Numbered from the stretch's first letter, positions 16,447 through 25,789 are shown. The stretch: DNA of 44,178 nucleotides from an uncultured Oscillospiraceae bacterium (GCA_900542145.1 UQMF01000017.1:1-44178), one strand, 5' to 3'. A program made the numbers and translations. Notes: generated by a model not told the origin, from the sequence alone.

Positions 16447-17796
16447 ATGTTTAATAAGATACTTATTGCGAACCGCGGCGAGATCGCTATCCGTATCATG
16501 CGCGCCTGCCGTGAGATGGGAATAAAGACAGTGGCAGTCTATTCCGAGGCTGACCGCTCTGCTCTGCATGCCCAGATCGCGGACGAAGCTGTGTGCATTG
16601 GCCCGGCGGCTTCCAAGGACAGCTACCTCAATACCAAGGCGATAATCGCGGCGTGTGAGATAACCCATGCCCAGGCGATACACCCCGGCTTCGGATTCCT
16701 CTCCGAGAACGCAGATTTCGCGCGTCTTTGCCGTACCTGCGGCATTACGTTCATCGGCCCCTCCCCGGAGGTAATGGACGCGATGGGCGACAAGGCTTCC
16801 GCGAAGCAGACGATGATCTCCGCAGGAGTTCCGGTGGTTCCCGGCTCCGACGGTATCGTCCCGTCTGTCGAGGAAGCGCATAAGATAGCCGCCGAGATAG
16901 GCTATCCCGTTATGATAAAGGCTACCGCCGGCGGCGGCGGACGCGGAATCCGCCTTGCCGAAAGCGAGGAGCACCTGGAGTCGCAGTATATCGCGGCTCA
17001 GCAGGAGGCACTTGCGTGCTTCGGCAACGGCGATGTGTACATCGAGAAGTTCATCGTGAATCCGCGGCATGTGGAGATACAGCTTCTCGCCGACAATCAC
17101 GGCAATGTCGTGCACCTGGGCGAGCGCGAGTGCTCCCTCCAGCGGCACAATCAGAAGGTCCTTGAGGAAAGCCCCAGCCCCATCATGACTCCGGAGCTCC
17201 GCGAGAAGATGGGTACTGCCGCGGTGGCTGCCGCAAAGGTCAGCGGCTATCAGAACGCCGGAACAATAGAGTTCCTGGTGGACAAGGACAGAAACTTCTA
17301 CTTCATGGAAATGAACACCCGTATCCAGGTAGAGCACCCGGTAACTGAGCTTGTCACCGGAATCGACCTGGTAAAGGCGCAGATAAAGGTTGCTGCCGGG
17401 GAGGAGCTTGGCTTCACCCAGGACGACGTGCACCTCACCGGACACGCCATAGAGTGCAGGATCAACGCCGAGGATCCGCGGCATAATTTCCGCCCCTGCC
17501 CCGGCACGATAAAGTCCCTGCACACTCCGGGCGGATTCGGCGTGCGTATCGACAGCGCAGTGTATGCTGGATACACCATTCCGCCGTACTACGACAGCAT
17601 GATCGCGAAGCTTCTCGTTAAGGCTCCGACCCGTGATGAGGCTATCAAGAAAATGCGCGTGGCGCTTTCGGAGTTCATCATCGAGGGCGTAGAAACGAAC
17701 ATAGATTTCCAGCTGTGCCTGCTTAAGGACGAGGATTTCGAGGCTGGCAATTTCGACATAGGTTTCCTTAACCGCAAGAACGTTATGGGGGAGTGA
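16447..17796 (+). CDS. accC: Biotin carboxylase subunit of acetyl-CoA carboxylase
   Basis: ATP-grasp enzyme that carboxylates biotin on AccB. 449 residues, full length. ILIANRGEIAIRI opens the N-terminal domain; KATAGGGGRGIR is the ATP-binding Gly loop; MEMNTRIQVEHPVTE holds the active-site Glu, Asn and Arg. EHIECRINAEDP-like residues (HAIECRINAEDP) lie in the C-terminal domain. It follows fabZ by 15 bases. Confidence 0.97.
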   Translation: MFNKILIANRGEIAIRIMRACREMGIKTVAVYSEADRSALHAQIADEAVCIGPAASKDSYLNTKAIIAACEITHAQAIHPGFGFLSENADFARLCRTCGITFIGPSPEVMDAMGDKASAKQTMISAGVPVVPGSDGIVPSVEEAHKIAAEIGYPVMIKATAGGGGRGIRLAESEEHLESQYIAAQQEALACFGNGDVYIEKFIVNPRHVEIQLLADNHGNVVHLGERECSLQRHNQKVLEESPSPIMTPELREKMGTAAVAAAKVSGYQNAGTIEFLVDKDRNFYFMEMNTRIQVEHPVTELVTGIDLVKAQIKVAAGEELGFTQDDVHLTGHAIECRINAEDPRHNFRPCPGTIKSLHTPGGFGVRIDSAVYAGYTIPPYYDSMIAKLLVKAPTRDEAIKKMRVALSEFIIEGVETNIDFQLCLLKDEDFEAGNFDIGFLNRKNVMGE

Positions 17797-17801
17797 GCTG
17801 A

Positions 17802-18689
17802 ATGGCAATTGAAGATCTGTTCAAGATAGTTAAAGAGCGCTTTGTGGCCGATCAGCCGGCGGCTCCTGCCAATTCCGGCGGAGATGTCGAGATTCCGCAG
17901 GATCTGCTGTTCAAGTGCCCGCGCTGCGGCGCAGTCGTGTATAACCGTGAATTCACAGCGGCGATGAAGGTCTGCCCGAAGTGCAATTACCATGCGCGCC
18001 TTACCTGGCAGGAGCGTCTGGAGCTTACCGCTGATAAGGAAAGCTTCCAGGAGTTCGACGCGGATATGAAGTCGCTGAATCCCATCGGCTTTCCGAAGTA
18101 CGAGGACAAGATCGCGAAAATGCAGCAGCAGTGCGACATGAACGACGCAATAAAGACCGGCGTGTGCACTATCCGCGGATACCGCACCGTTATCGGGATC
18201 ATGGATTCCCACTTCTTTATGGCGAGCATGGGAAGCGTTGTCGGCGAGAAGATCGCAAGGGCTTTTGAATACGCCACCGAGCATAACCTGCCGGTCGTGA
18301 TGTTCACGGCTTCCGGCGGCGCGAGAATGCAGGAGGGTATCATCTCCCTCATGCAGATGGCTAAGACAAGCGGCGCAGTCAAGCGCCACAGCGACGCCGG
18401 CGGACTTTACATCTCGGTAATGACCGACCCCACCACCGGCGGAGTTACGGCTTCGTTCGCGAGCCTGGGCGACGTTATCCTTGCCGAGCCGAAGGTACTT
18501 ATCGGATTCGCCGGCAGACGCGTTATCCAGGACACGATACGTCAGCGCCTTCCCGACGACTTCCAGTCCGCGGAGTTCCAGCAGGAATGTGGATTCGTTG
18601 ACATGATCGTTGAGCGCGGCATGATGAGAAAGCGCATTTCCAATATTCTGAAGCTGCACGGCTTCCCGAAGGAGGCTTACAGAAGATGA
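17802..18689 (+). CDS. accD: Acetyl-CoA carboxyltransferase beta subunit
   Basis: 295 residues. A zinc ribbon Cys39-x2-Cys42-x15-Cys58-x2-Cys61 sits near the N-terminus, followed by the crotonase-fold carboxyltransferase core with FTASGGARMQEG and TTGGVTASFA. With AccA it moves CO2 from biotin to acetyl-CoA. Its stop overlaps the accA start as ATGA, so the two subunits are probably made in equal amounts. Confidence 0.97.
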   Translation: MAIEDLFKIVKERFVADQPAAPANSGGDVEIPQDLLFKCPRCGAVVYNREFTAAMKVCPKCNYHARLTWQERLELTADKESFQEFDADMKSLNPIGFPKYEDKIAKMQQQCDMNDAIKTGVCTIRGYRTVIGIMDSHFFMASMGSVVGEKIARAFEYATEHNLPVVMFTASGGARMQEGIISLMQMAKTSGAVKRHSDAGGLYISVMTDPTTGGVTASFASLGDVILAEPKVLIGFAGRRVIQDTIRQRLPDDFQSAEFQQECGFVDMIVERGMMRKRISNILKLHGFPKEAYRR

Positions 18690-19489
18690 GCAATTTAACA
18701 GCCTGCGAAAGACTTGAGCTTATCCGCCACAAGGACAGACCCACGGTGAACGACTATATCCCGGCGATGTTCACCCGGTTCATGGAGTTCCACGGCGACA
18801 GGCTTTACGGCGACGACGCCGCTATAATCGGCGGAATCGGCTATCTGAGCGACACTCCGGTGACTGTCCTTGCACAGGTGAAAGGCAGGAACCTTGAGGA
18901 GAACAAGCGCTCCAACTTTTCCATGCCCCACCCGGAGGGCTACCGCAAGGCGCTTCGTCTGGCGAAGCAGGCGGAGAAGTTCCACAGACCGGTCATCTGC
19001 CTGGTGGACACTCCCGGCGCATTCTGCGGAGTGGAAGCTGAGCAGCGCGGACAGGGCGAGGCAATAGCGCGAAACCTGTATGAATTCATGACGCTGAAAA
19101 CTCCGGTCATATCCGTAGTACTGGGCGAGGGAGGTTCCGGCGGCGCGCTTGCGATGGCGGTATGCGACGAGCTTGCCATGTTGGAGAACGCGCTTTATTC
19201 CGTTATCAGCCCCCGCGGTGCGGCGTCCATTCTCTGGAAGGACGGCACCAAGGAAAAGGAAGCCTGCGAGGTGCTGAAGATAACCGCAGAGGACCTGGTG
19301 AATTTCGGAGTATGCGACAAGATAATCGCAGAGCCTACCGGCGGCGCGCACATGAGCAAGGAACAGACCGCCGACAATATCTATGAGTACCTTGTGGACG
19401 CGGTATTTCGTCTGAAGAAGGTGGACATGCAGCAGCTTCTGGATAACCGTTATGCGAAATTTAGAAAAATCGGCATGTTTACTGAATAA
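18686..19489 (+). CDS. accA: Acetyl-CoA carboxyltransferase alpha subunit
   Basis: 267 residues, somewhat shorter than the ~320 of E. coli because the N-terminal helical part is reduced; this is common in Firmicutes. Core motifs DTPGAFCGVEAEQRGQGEAIA and GEGGSGGALA are present. Last gene of the fab/acc run; no clear terminator follows before the acpP promoter. Confidence 0.96.
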   Translation: MSNLTACERLELIRHKDRPTVNDYIPAMFTRFMEFHGDRLYGDDAAIIGGIGYLSDTPVTVLAQVKGRNLEENKRSNFSMPHPEGYRKALRLAKQAEKFHRPVICLVDTPGAFCGVEAEQRGQGEAIARNLYEFMTLKTPVISVVLGEGGSGGALAMAVCDELAMLENALYSVISPRGAASILWKDGTKEKEACEVLKITAEDLVNFGVCDKIIAEPTGGAHMSKEQTADNIYEYLVDAVFRLKKVDMQQLLDNRYAKFRKIGMFTE

Positions 19490-19528
19490 TTTTGTAGAAA
19501 ATTCTTTGCAAAATATTTCATACGGGGC

Positions 19529-19564
19529 TTGATTATTTGCGTTGTATGTTATATAATATAACAT
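19529..19564 (+). promoter_or_regulatory. acpP promoter with palindrome over -10
   Basis: TTGATT (19529-19534), 17-base spacer, TATAAT (19552-19557). The perfect inverted repeat ATGTTATA-TAA-TATAACAT (19546-19564) is centred on the -10, an operator-like position. Confidence 0.75.
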
Positions 19565-19613
19565 GAAATGTTTCCGGAAGGGACTATAACACAATTTTTG
19601 GAGGGTATATACA

Positions 19614-19841
19614 ATGGTATTTGACAAGGTTAAGGAGCTTATCGCTGAGCAGCTCGACGTTAAGGCTGACGACATCACAGAAACTTCCAACATTCAGGAC
19701 GACCTGGGCGCTGATTCCCTGGACGTAGTTGATCTGGTAATGGCTCTTGAGGACGAATTCGACGTTGAGATCCCCGAGGATCAGGTTGAGAACATCAAGA
19801 CTGTTGGCGACATCGTAAAGTTCATCGAGGACAAGCAGTAA
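19614..19841 (+). CDS. acpP: Acyl carrier protein
   Basis: 75-residue acidic four-helix carrier. Ser35 in GADSLDVVDLV receives the phosphopantetheine arm. GGAGG precedes the ATG. It has its own promoter and terminator and the biased codons of a very highly expressed gene, so it can be made in excess over the fab/acc enzymes upstream. Confidence 0.97.
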   Translation: MVFDKVKELIAEQLDVKADDITETSNIQDDLGADSLDVVDLVMALEDEFDVEIPEDQVENIKTVGDIVKFIEDKQ

Positions 19842-19877
19842 TCTGCACCCCGTTTGAATACTGATTCAGAATAAATT

Positions 19878-19901
19878 GGGCGGACATGTTCCGCCCTTTT
19901 T
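19878..19901 (+). terminator. acpP terminator
   Basis: GGGCGGA-CATGT-TCCGCCC stem followed by five T residues. Confidence 0.9.
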
Positions 19902-19953
19902 GTTATGTGGGGCTTCGTACAAATATATTGGAGCCGCAGGGAAAGGATTTTTC

Positions 19954-21318
19954 ATGCTAAGTAAGAACCGCGATCTCACCACCGGCAGCATAACCGCCGG
20001 CTTGTGGGCGTTCGCGATACCGCTAATGCTGGGGAATGTCCTCCAGCAGTTCTACAATCTCGCGGACACCTGGGTCGTGGGGAAGTACATCGGAGACGGC
20101 GCGCTGGCGGCGGTCGGGTCGTCCTACACGCTGCTGACGTTCCTGACGTCAATAGTCATAGGGCTGTCCCTGGGCACCGGGGCTTTCGTTTCAATGGCAT
20201 TCGGCAGGCGCGATGATTCCACGATTCGCAGCGGAGTTTACATGTCTGCGGTGCTTATCGGCGGCGTTACGCTGATTATGACAGCGCTGTTCTATCTGCT
20301 GATTGACCCGATTATATCCGCGCTGCTTGTCCCGGAGGACATCGTGGGGGATATGCGCACCTACCTCTCGTGGGTGTTTGTCGGTTTTTTCGCGACGGCG
20401 CTGTATAACTACGTTTCCAACCTGCTGAGGAGCATGGGGAATTCCGCAGTGCCGCTGATATTCCTGGGAGTGTCGGTGGTGCTCAACGTCGGGCTGGACT
20501 TGCTGTTCGTGATTCCGCTTGGCTGGGGTATCGCAGGCGCTGCGGCGGCTACGGTCATCGCGCAGTACGCGTCGGGAATCGGGATCACGGTGTACTTCCT
20601 GGTAAGCTGCCGTGAATTCTGCCCACGCCGCAAGGATATGCGCTGGGACTGGCAGCGATTCCGGAATATCCTGTCGCTGTCCGGGCTGACCTGCCTGCAG
20701 CAGTCCGTCATGAATCTTGGTATACTGATGGTGCAGGCGGTGGTGAACAGCTTTGGCCCGGTGGTAATGGCGGCGTTTGCCGTGGCGGTCAAGATAGATA
20801 CGATAGCCTATATGCCGGTGCAGGACCTCGGTAACGCATTCTCGGTATTCGTGGCGCAGAACCACGGCGCAGGACGTCCGGAGCGTATAAGATCCGGAAT
20901 AAGGCAGACGCTGATAAGCGTAGCGGTATTCTGTGCGGCAGTCAGCGCAGCGGTGTGCATATTCGCGCAGCCGCTGATGGGGATTTTCGTGGACGGCTCG
21001 AACATGCAGACTGTGGCGGTGGGCGTAGAGTACCTCCGGACGGAGGGCGCATGCTACATCGGCATAGGGGTACTGTTCATGATGTACGGGTATTACCGTG
21101 CGGTGAACAAGCCGTTCATGTCCGTGGTGCTGACGGTGATATCCCTGGGCATCAGAGTCCTGTTGGCGAACGTCCTGTCCGCAGTCCCGGAGATAGGCGT
21201 GTTCGGCATATGGATAGCAATTCCGATAGGCTGGTTCCTGGCGGACGCAGCCGGGGCGGTGTATTTCGCGCTGAGGGAGCTCAGGCGGCTCAATTACGCA
21301 GCTGCGGCGGAGAAATGA
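19954..21318 (+). CDS. MATE-family multidrug/metabolite exporter
   Basis: 454 residues with about twelve membrane segments. The opening LTTGSITAGLWAFAIPLMLGN and QQFYNLADTWVVGKYIG are the usual MATE start. MATE proteins export cationic drugs or metabolites using Na+ or H+; the substrate is unknown. The ATG at 19954 follows GAAAGGA; an upstream in-frame extension would overlap the acpP terminator. No regulator adjoins it. Confidence 0.92.
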   Translation: MLSKNRDLTTGSITAGLWAFAIPLMLGNVLQQFYNLADTWVVGKYIGDGALAAVGSSYTLLTFLTSIVIGLSLGTGAFVSMAFGRRDDSTIRSGVYMSAVLIGGVTLIMTALFYLLIDPIISALLVPEDIVGDMRTYLSWVFVGFFATALYNYVSNLLRSMGNSAVPLIFLGVSVVLNVGLDLLFVIPLGWGIAGAAAATVIAQYASGIGITVYFLVSCREFCPRRKDMRWDWQRFRNILSLSGLTCLQQSVMNLGILMVQAVVNSFGPVVMAAFAVAVKIDTIAYMPVQDLGNAFSVFVAQNHGAGRPERIRSGIRQTLISVAVFCAAVSAAVCIFAQPLMGIFVDGSNMQTVAVGVEYLRTEGACYIGIGVLFMMYGYYRAVNKPFMSVVLTVISLGIRVLLANVLSAVPEIGVFGIWIAIPIGWFLADAAGAVYFALRELRRLNYAAAAEK

Positions 21319-21348
21319 ACCTTTTTTCGCGAAGTCCTGCAAAAAGTA

Positions 21349-21388
21349 TTGTGAATTTCTTGACAGAACGGAAAAAGTAGTATATAAT
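21349..21388 (+). promoter_or_regulatory. acn promoter overlapped by a Rex-like operator
   Basis: TTGACA (21360-21365), 17-base spacer, TATAAT (21383-21388). Bases 21349-21366, TTGTGAATTTCTTGACAG, match the Rex consensus TTGTTAA-N4-TTAACAA at 11 of 14 fixed positions, and the right half covers the -35. The rex gene is third in the run it controls. Confidence 0.65.
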
Positions 21389-21451
21389 ATAATGTGTATA
21401 ATTATGCCGGGGCGGCGCTCCGGAGAATTCTGACCAACAAGGAGCAAAGAA

Positions 21452-23383
21452 ATGGGACTTACACTGACTGAAAAGATCATCAAGGCGCATATCATTGACG
21501 GCGAGATGGTAAAGGGCACAGAGATCGGCTTAAAGATCGACCAGACCCTGACCCAGGACGCCACCGGCACAATGGCCTACTTACAGTTCGAGGCTATGGG
21601 CGTTGACAGAGTAAAGACTGAGCGTTCCGTGGCATACATCGACCACAACACCCTCCAGAGCGGATTCGAGAATGCGGACGATCACCGCTTCATCGGTTCC
21701 GTGGCAAAGAAGCACGGTATCTGGTTCTCCCGTCCCGGTAACGGAATCTGCCACCAGGTACACCTTGAGCGCTTCGGCAAGCCCGGCAAGACCCTCATCG
21801 GCTCCGACAGCCACACCCCGACCGGCGGCGGAATCGGCATGCTGGCAATGGGCGCAGGCGGACTTGACGTGGCAGTAGCTATGGGCGGCGGCGCTTACTA
21901 CATAACCATGCCGAAGGTTGTCAAGATCAACCTCACCGGCAAGCTGAACGACTGGGTTTCCGCAAAGGACGTTATCCTGGAAGTCCTCCGTCTGCTCTCC
22001 GTAAAGGGCGGCGTAGGCAAGGTAATGGAATACACCGGCGAGGGCGTAAAGAGCCTTTCCGTTCCGGAGCGTGCAACTATTACAAACATGGGCGCCGAGC
22101 TTGGCGCTACCACTTCCATATTCCCGTCCGATGAAACTACCCTCCAGTTCCTGAAGGCTCAGGGCAGGGAAGAAGACTACGTTCCGCTGTCCGCTGATCC
22201 CGACGCAGTTTACGATGAGGAAGTTGACATCGACCTTTCCAAGCTGGTTCCGCTTGCTGCTTGTCCTCACAGCCCGGACAACGTGAAGTCCGTTGAGGAG
22301 ATCGGCAAGATAAGGATCGACCAGGTATGTATCGGTTCCTGCACCAACTCATCCCTCCAGGATATGCGTAAGGTAGCTCATATCTTAAAGGGCAAGACCG
22401 TTCACCCGGACGTAAGCCTTGCGATAGCCCCCGGCTCCAAGCAGGTATTCAACCAGATCGCTGAGGACGGCACACTGGCTATCCTTATCGCTGCCGGCGC
22501 GAGAATCCTTGAGAGCGCCTGCGGTCCCTGCATAGGCATGGGTCAGTCCCCGAACAGCAAGGGTATCTCCCTGCGTACATTCAACCGTAACTTCCTCGGC
22601 AGAAGCGGCACCAAGGACGCGCAGATCTACCTGGTATCCCCGGAGACTGCTGCGGTTTCCGCACTCACCGGCGTATTCACCGACCCTCGCACCTGCGGCG
22701 ACATGCCTGCCTATGTGATGCCCGAGAAGTTCATCATCAACGATAACATGGTGGTTCCTCCGGCTTCCGTTGAGGAGGCTCCGTCAGTTGAGATCCTCCG
22801 CGGTCCGAACATCAAGCCGTTCCCGGTAAACAAGCCGCTGGCTGAATCCATCGAGTCCGGCGTTACACTCAAGGTCGGCGACAACATCACCACCGACCAC
22901 ATCATGCCTGCCGGCGCTAAGATTCTGCCGCTGCGCTCCAATATCCCGGCTATCTCCGAGTATTGCTTCACAGTATGCGACGAAACCTTCCCGAAGCGTG
23001 CAAAGGAAGCCGGTACAAGCATAATCGTGGGCGGCACCAACTACGGTCAGGGTTCCTCCAGAGAGCACGCTGCGCTTGCTCCGCTGTACCTTGGCGTCAA
23101 GGCAATCATATGCAAGAGCTTTGCGAGAATCCACCGTCAGAACCTCATCAACAACGGTATCCTGCCGCTGGAGTTCGTGAACGAGGCGGACTACGACAGG
23201 ATCGACCAGGGCGATGATCTCGTTATCGCGAATATCCGCAATATCGTTGAGAACGGCGGAAAGATCATCGTAGAGGACAAGACCAAGGGATTCAGCTTCG
23301 AGGTAAAGTGTGAGCTTTCCGAGCGCGGTAAGGGCATGATGCTCGCCGGCGGTCTGCTGAACTTCACCAAGAACGGCAAGTAA
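21452..23383 (+). CDS. acn: Aconitate hydratase
   Basis: Interconverts citrate and isocitrate using a [4Fe-4S] cluster. 643 residues, the shorter bacterial/archaeal form rather than the ~900-residue AcnA. Cluster cysteines lie in CIGSCTNSS and SACGPCIGMG. The mobile C-terminal domain has GGTNYGQGSSREHAAL and SFARIHRQNLINNG. AAGGAG precedes the ATG. Followed 28 bases later by icd. Confidence 0.95.
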   Translation: MGLTLTEKIIKAHIIDGEMVKGTEIGLKIDQTLTQDATGTMAYLQFEAMGVDRVKTERSVAYIDHNTLQSGFENADDHRFIGSVAKKHGIWFSRPGNGICHQVHLERFGKPGKTLIGSDSHTPTGGGIGMLAMGAGGLDVAVAMGGGAYYITMPKVVKINLTGKLNDWVSAKDVILEVLRLLSVKGGVGKVMEYTGEGVKSLSVPERATITNMGAELGATTSIFPSDETTLQFLKAQGREEDYVPLSADPDAVYDEEVDIDLSKLVPLAACPHSPDNVKSVEEIGKIRIDQVCIGSCTNSSLQDMRKVAHILKGKTVHPDVSLAIAPGSKQVFNQIAEDGTLAILIAAGARILESACGPCIGMGQSPNSKGISLRTFNRNFLGRSGTKDAQIYLVSPETAAVSALTGVFTDPRTCGDMPAYVMPEKFIINDNMVVPPASVEEAPSVEILRGPNIKPFPVNKPLAESIESGVTLKVGDNITTDHIMPAGAKILPLRSNIPAISEYCFTVCDETFPKRAKEAGTSIIVGGTNYGQGSSREHAALAPLYLGVKAIICKSFARIHRQNLINNGILPLEFVNEADYDRIDQGDDLVIANIRNIVENGGKIIVEDKTKGFSFEVKCELSERGKGMMLAGGLLNFTKNGK

Positions 23384-23411
23384 TGCATTTCTGTACAGAA
23401 AGGAAACAACT

Positions 23412-24629
23412 ATGGCTGAAAAGATTCAGATGACAACTCCGCTGGTCGAGATGGACGGCGACGAGATGACCAGAATTATCTGGAAGATGATAAAGGATAT
23501 CCTCATCACCCCTTACGTTGACCTCAAGACCGATTACTACGACCTGGGACTTGTTCACAGAAACGAAACCAACGACCAGGTTACTATAGACTCTGCGAAC
23601 GCCACCAAGAAGTACGGCGTTGCAGTCAAGTGCGCTACCATCACCCCGAACGCACAGCGCATGACAGAGTACAGCCTCAAGGAGATGTGGAAGTCCCCGA
23701 ACGGCACTATCCGCGCAATCCTGGACGGCACCGTTTTCAGAAAGCCCATACTGGTAAAGGGGATCGTTCCGTATATCCCTACCTGGACAAAGCCTATCAC
23801 TATTGCACGTCACGCATACGGCGATATCTACAAGAACACCGAAATGAGAGTGGAGCAGGGCAGCAAGGCTGAGCTGGTTGTCACCGACAAGGACGGCAAG
23901 GAAACCCGCGCGCTTATCCACGACTTCAAGAACAGCGACGGCATTGTGCAGGGCGTACACAACCTGGACAATTCCATCTCCAGCTTCGCGAGAGCGTGCT
24001 TCAATTACGCGCTCGGCGCAAAGGAGAGTCTGTGGTTCGCAGCAAAGGATACCATCTCCAAGACCTACGACCACCGCTTCAAGGATATCTTCGCTGAGAT
24101 ATACGAGAACGAATACAAGGACAAGTTCGCCGCTGCCGGTATTGAGTACTTCTACACCCTGATCGACGACGTTATCGCAAGAGTTATCCGCTCCGAGGGC
24201 GGATTCATCTGGGCATGCAAGAACTATGACGGCGACGTTATGTCCGACATGCTGGCTACCGCATTCGGCTCCCTGGGACTTATGACCTCCGTTCTGGTAT
24301 CTCCGGACGGCGTTTACGAGTACGAGGCTGCGCACGGCACTGTTACACGTCATTACTACAATTACCTCAAGGGCGAAAAGACCTCCACGAACCCCATCGC
24401 TACCATCTTCGCATGGAGCGGCGCACTCCGCAAGCGCGGCGAGCTGGATAATATCCCGGCTCTGTGCGACTACGCTGACAAGCTTGAGAAGGCTTCCATC
24501 CAGACCATGGAGGACGGCGTAATGGACAAGAATCTGGCGGCAATGTCCAGACTGGAGAACAAGCGTCCGGTCGATACGGAAACATTCCTGACAGAGATAA
24601 ACAACCGCCTGGCAGTCCTCATGGGCTGA
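23412..24629 (+). CDS. icd: NADP-dependent isocitrate dehydrogenase (eukaryote-like type)
   Basis: Oxidative decarboxylation of isocitrate to 2-oxoglutarate. 405 residues, resembling the dimeric IDH type of eukaryotes and some bacteria: MDGDEMTRIIW near the start, SPNGTIRAILDGTVFRKPI for isocitrate binding, YKNYDGDVMSD-like CKNYDGDVMSD for metal, and AAHGTVTRHYYNY. Paired with acn, it supplies 2-oxoglutarate for glutamate. No citrate synthase is in the window. Confidence 0.95.
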   Translation: MAEKIQMTTPLVEMDGDEMTRIIWKMIKDILITPYVDLKTDYYDLGLVHRNETNDQVTIDSANATKKYGVAVKCATITPNAQRMTEYSLKEMWKSPNGTIRAILDGTVFRKPILVKGIVPYIPTWTKPITIARHAYGDIYKNTEMRVEQGSKAELVVTDKDGKETRALIHDFKNSDGIVQGVHNLDNSISSFARACFNYALGAKESLWFAAKDTISKTYDHRFKDIFAEIYENEYKDKFAAAGIEYFYTLIDDVIARVIRSEGGFIWACKNYDGDVMSDMLATAFGSLGLMTSVLVSPDGVYEYEAAHGTVTRHYYNYLKGEKTSTNPIATIFAWSGALRKRGELDNIPALCDYADKLEKASIQTMEDGVMDKNLAAMSRLENKRPVDTETFLTEINNRLAVLMG

Positions 24630-24669
24630 CCTGGCGCTGCATAAGGGACGGCAGGGAGATGAACACATA

Positions 24670-25332
24670 ATGCAGAAGGCGAACATTTCCAATTCAGTTA
24701 TACGCAGGCTGCCGAGATACTACAGGTTCCTCGGGGAGCTTCTCAAGGAGGATATCCAGAAGATCTCCTCGCGGGAGCTTTCGGAGAAAATGCGGCTGAC
24801 TGCTTCGCAGATACGGCAGGACCTTAACTGCTTCGGCGGATTCGGACAGCAGGGCTACGGCTATAACGTGGCGGAGCTGCGCCGCGAGATAGGGCATATC
24901 CTCGGGCTGGACAAGCACGACAAGATGATCCTTATCGGCGCCGGCAACCTGGGGCGCGCTATCACTGTGCACATTGATTTCGCTAAGTACGGCTATGAGC
25001 TTGCCGGGATATTCGACAGCAATATTTCTCTTGAGAATATTGAGATATCCGGCATAAAGATCATGCACACGAACCGCCTGGCGGATTTCTGCGCGGAGAA
25101 CTGCCCCACAATGGCAGTGCTGTGCATTCCGAAGAGCGGAGCCAGGGAAATGGTTGAAACCCTCATGGGACTGGGCGTAAAGGCGTTCTGGAACTTCTCG
25201 CACTATGATATCCACTACGACCACCCGGAGGTGGCAGTGGAGAATGTTCACCTGACCGACAGCCTGATGACCCTTTCCTACGCGGCGAGGAATCAGCAGG
25301 AGCACTCCGGGGAAGCAACTGAAGAGCAATAA
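24670..25332 (+). CDS. rex: Redox-sensing transcriptional repressor Rex
   Basis: Dimeric repressor that binds DNA when NADH/NAD+ is low and lets go when NADH rises. 220 residues. The N-terminal winged helix (ISNSVIRRLPRYYRFL ... LTASQIRQDLNCFG) is followed by a Rossmann domain with IGAGNLGRA, the EL-GIFD strand and the C-terminal swap helix. It lies 40 bases after icd and is probably cotranscribed with acn-icd. A Rex-like site covers that promoter, suggesting autoregulation. Confidence 0.96.
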   Translation: MQKANISNSVIRRLPRYYRFLGELLKEDIQKISSRELSEKMRLTASQIRQDLNCFGGFGQQGYGYNVAELRREIGHILGLDKHDKMILIGAGNLGRAITVHIDFAKYGYELAGIFDSNISLENIEISGIKIMHTNRLADFCAENCPTMAVLCIPKSGAREMVETLMGLGVKAFWNFSHYDIHYDHPEVAVENVHLTDSLMTLSYAARNQQEHSGEATEEQ

Positions 25333-25338
25333 AAAACG

Positions 25339-25359
25339 GGGGCTGTTCGCAGCCCCTTT
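25339..25359 (+). terminator. Terminator behind rex
   Basis: GGGGCTG-TTCG-CAGCCCC stem with an extra-stable TTCG loop, followed by TTT. It separates acn-icd-rex from the MerR gene. Confidence 0.8.
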
Positions 25360-25381
25360 CCTGGTAAATGGGGGAAACGGT

Positions 25382-25789
25382 ATGACGATAAAGCAGGTGA
25401 GCGAGCAGTACGGTATATCCCAGGACACACTGAGGTACTACGAAAAGGCAGGGCTTATCCCGGATGTCACGCGGACTTCCGGTGGGATACGGGATTATCA
25501 GCCTGAGGACCTGGGCTGGGTGGAACTTGTGCTCTGCATGAGGAGCGCCGGACTATCGATGAGCAGCATTGCAGAATACCGCAGGCTGTTTCAGCAGGGG
25601 GAGAGCACGATCCCCGACAGGCTGAAGCTGCTGACCGATCAGCGTGAGGAACTCCTCGGAATGAAACAGAAGATAGAGCAGACCCTGGAGCGGCTGAACT
25701 ACAAAATCAGCGTATACGAGCGCGCGGTAAAGACCGGGATACTCTCCTGGGACGAGCAGGAAAAGTGCAGCGGCGATGACGATTCGTAA
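25382..25789 (+). CDS. MerR-family transcriptional regulator
   Basis: 135 residues. The N-terminal MerR helix-turn-helix is clear (MTIKQVSEQYGISQDTLRYYE, then KAGLIPDVTRTSGGIRDY). A long dimer helix follows (LLTDQREELLGMKQKIEQTLERLNYKISVYE). There is no cysteine cluster for metal sensing; the single late Cys is in KCSGDDDS. It resembles the TipA/NolA-like small MerR proteins that sense organic molecules or stress. It overlaps the phosphatase gene by 14 bases, so the two are translationally linked. Confidence 0.9.
   Translation: MTIKQVSEQYGISQDTLRYYEKAGLIPDVTRTSGGIRDYQPEDLGWVELVLCMRSAGLSMSSIAEYRRLFQQGESTIPDRLKLLTDQREELLGMKQKIEQTLERLNYKISVYERAVKTGILSWDEQEKCSGDDDS

Noticed and set aside
16423..17808. 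Long open frame on the minus strand opposite accC
   Set aside because: It mirrors the strong codon bias of accC, has no ribosome site and no family-like sequence. The same holds for the long minus frames opposite fabF, acn, icd and the SGNH gene.
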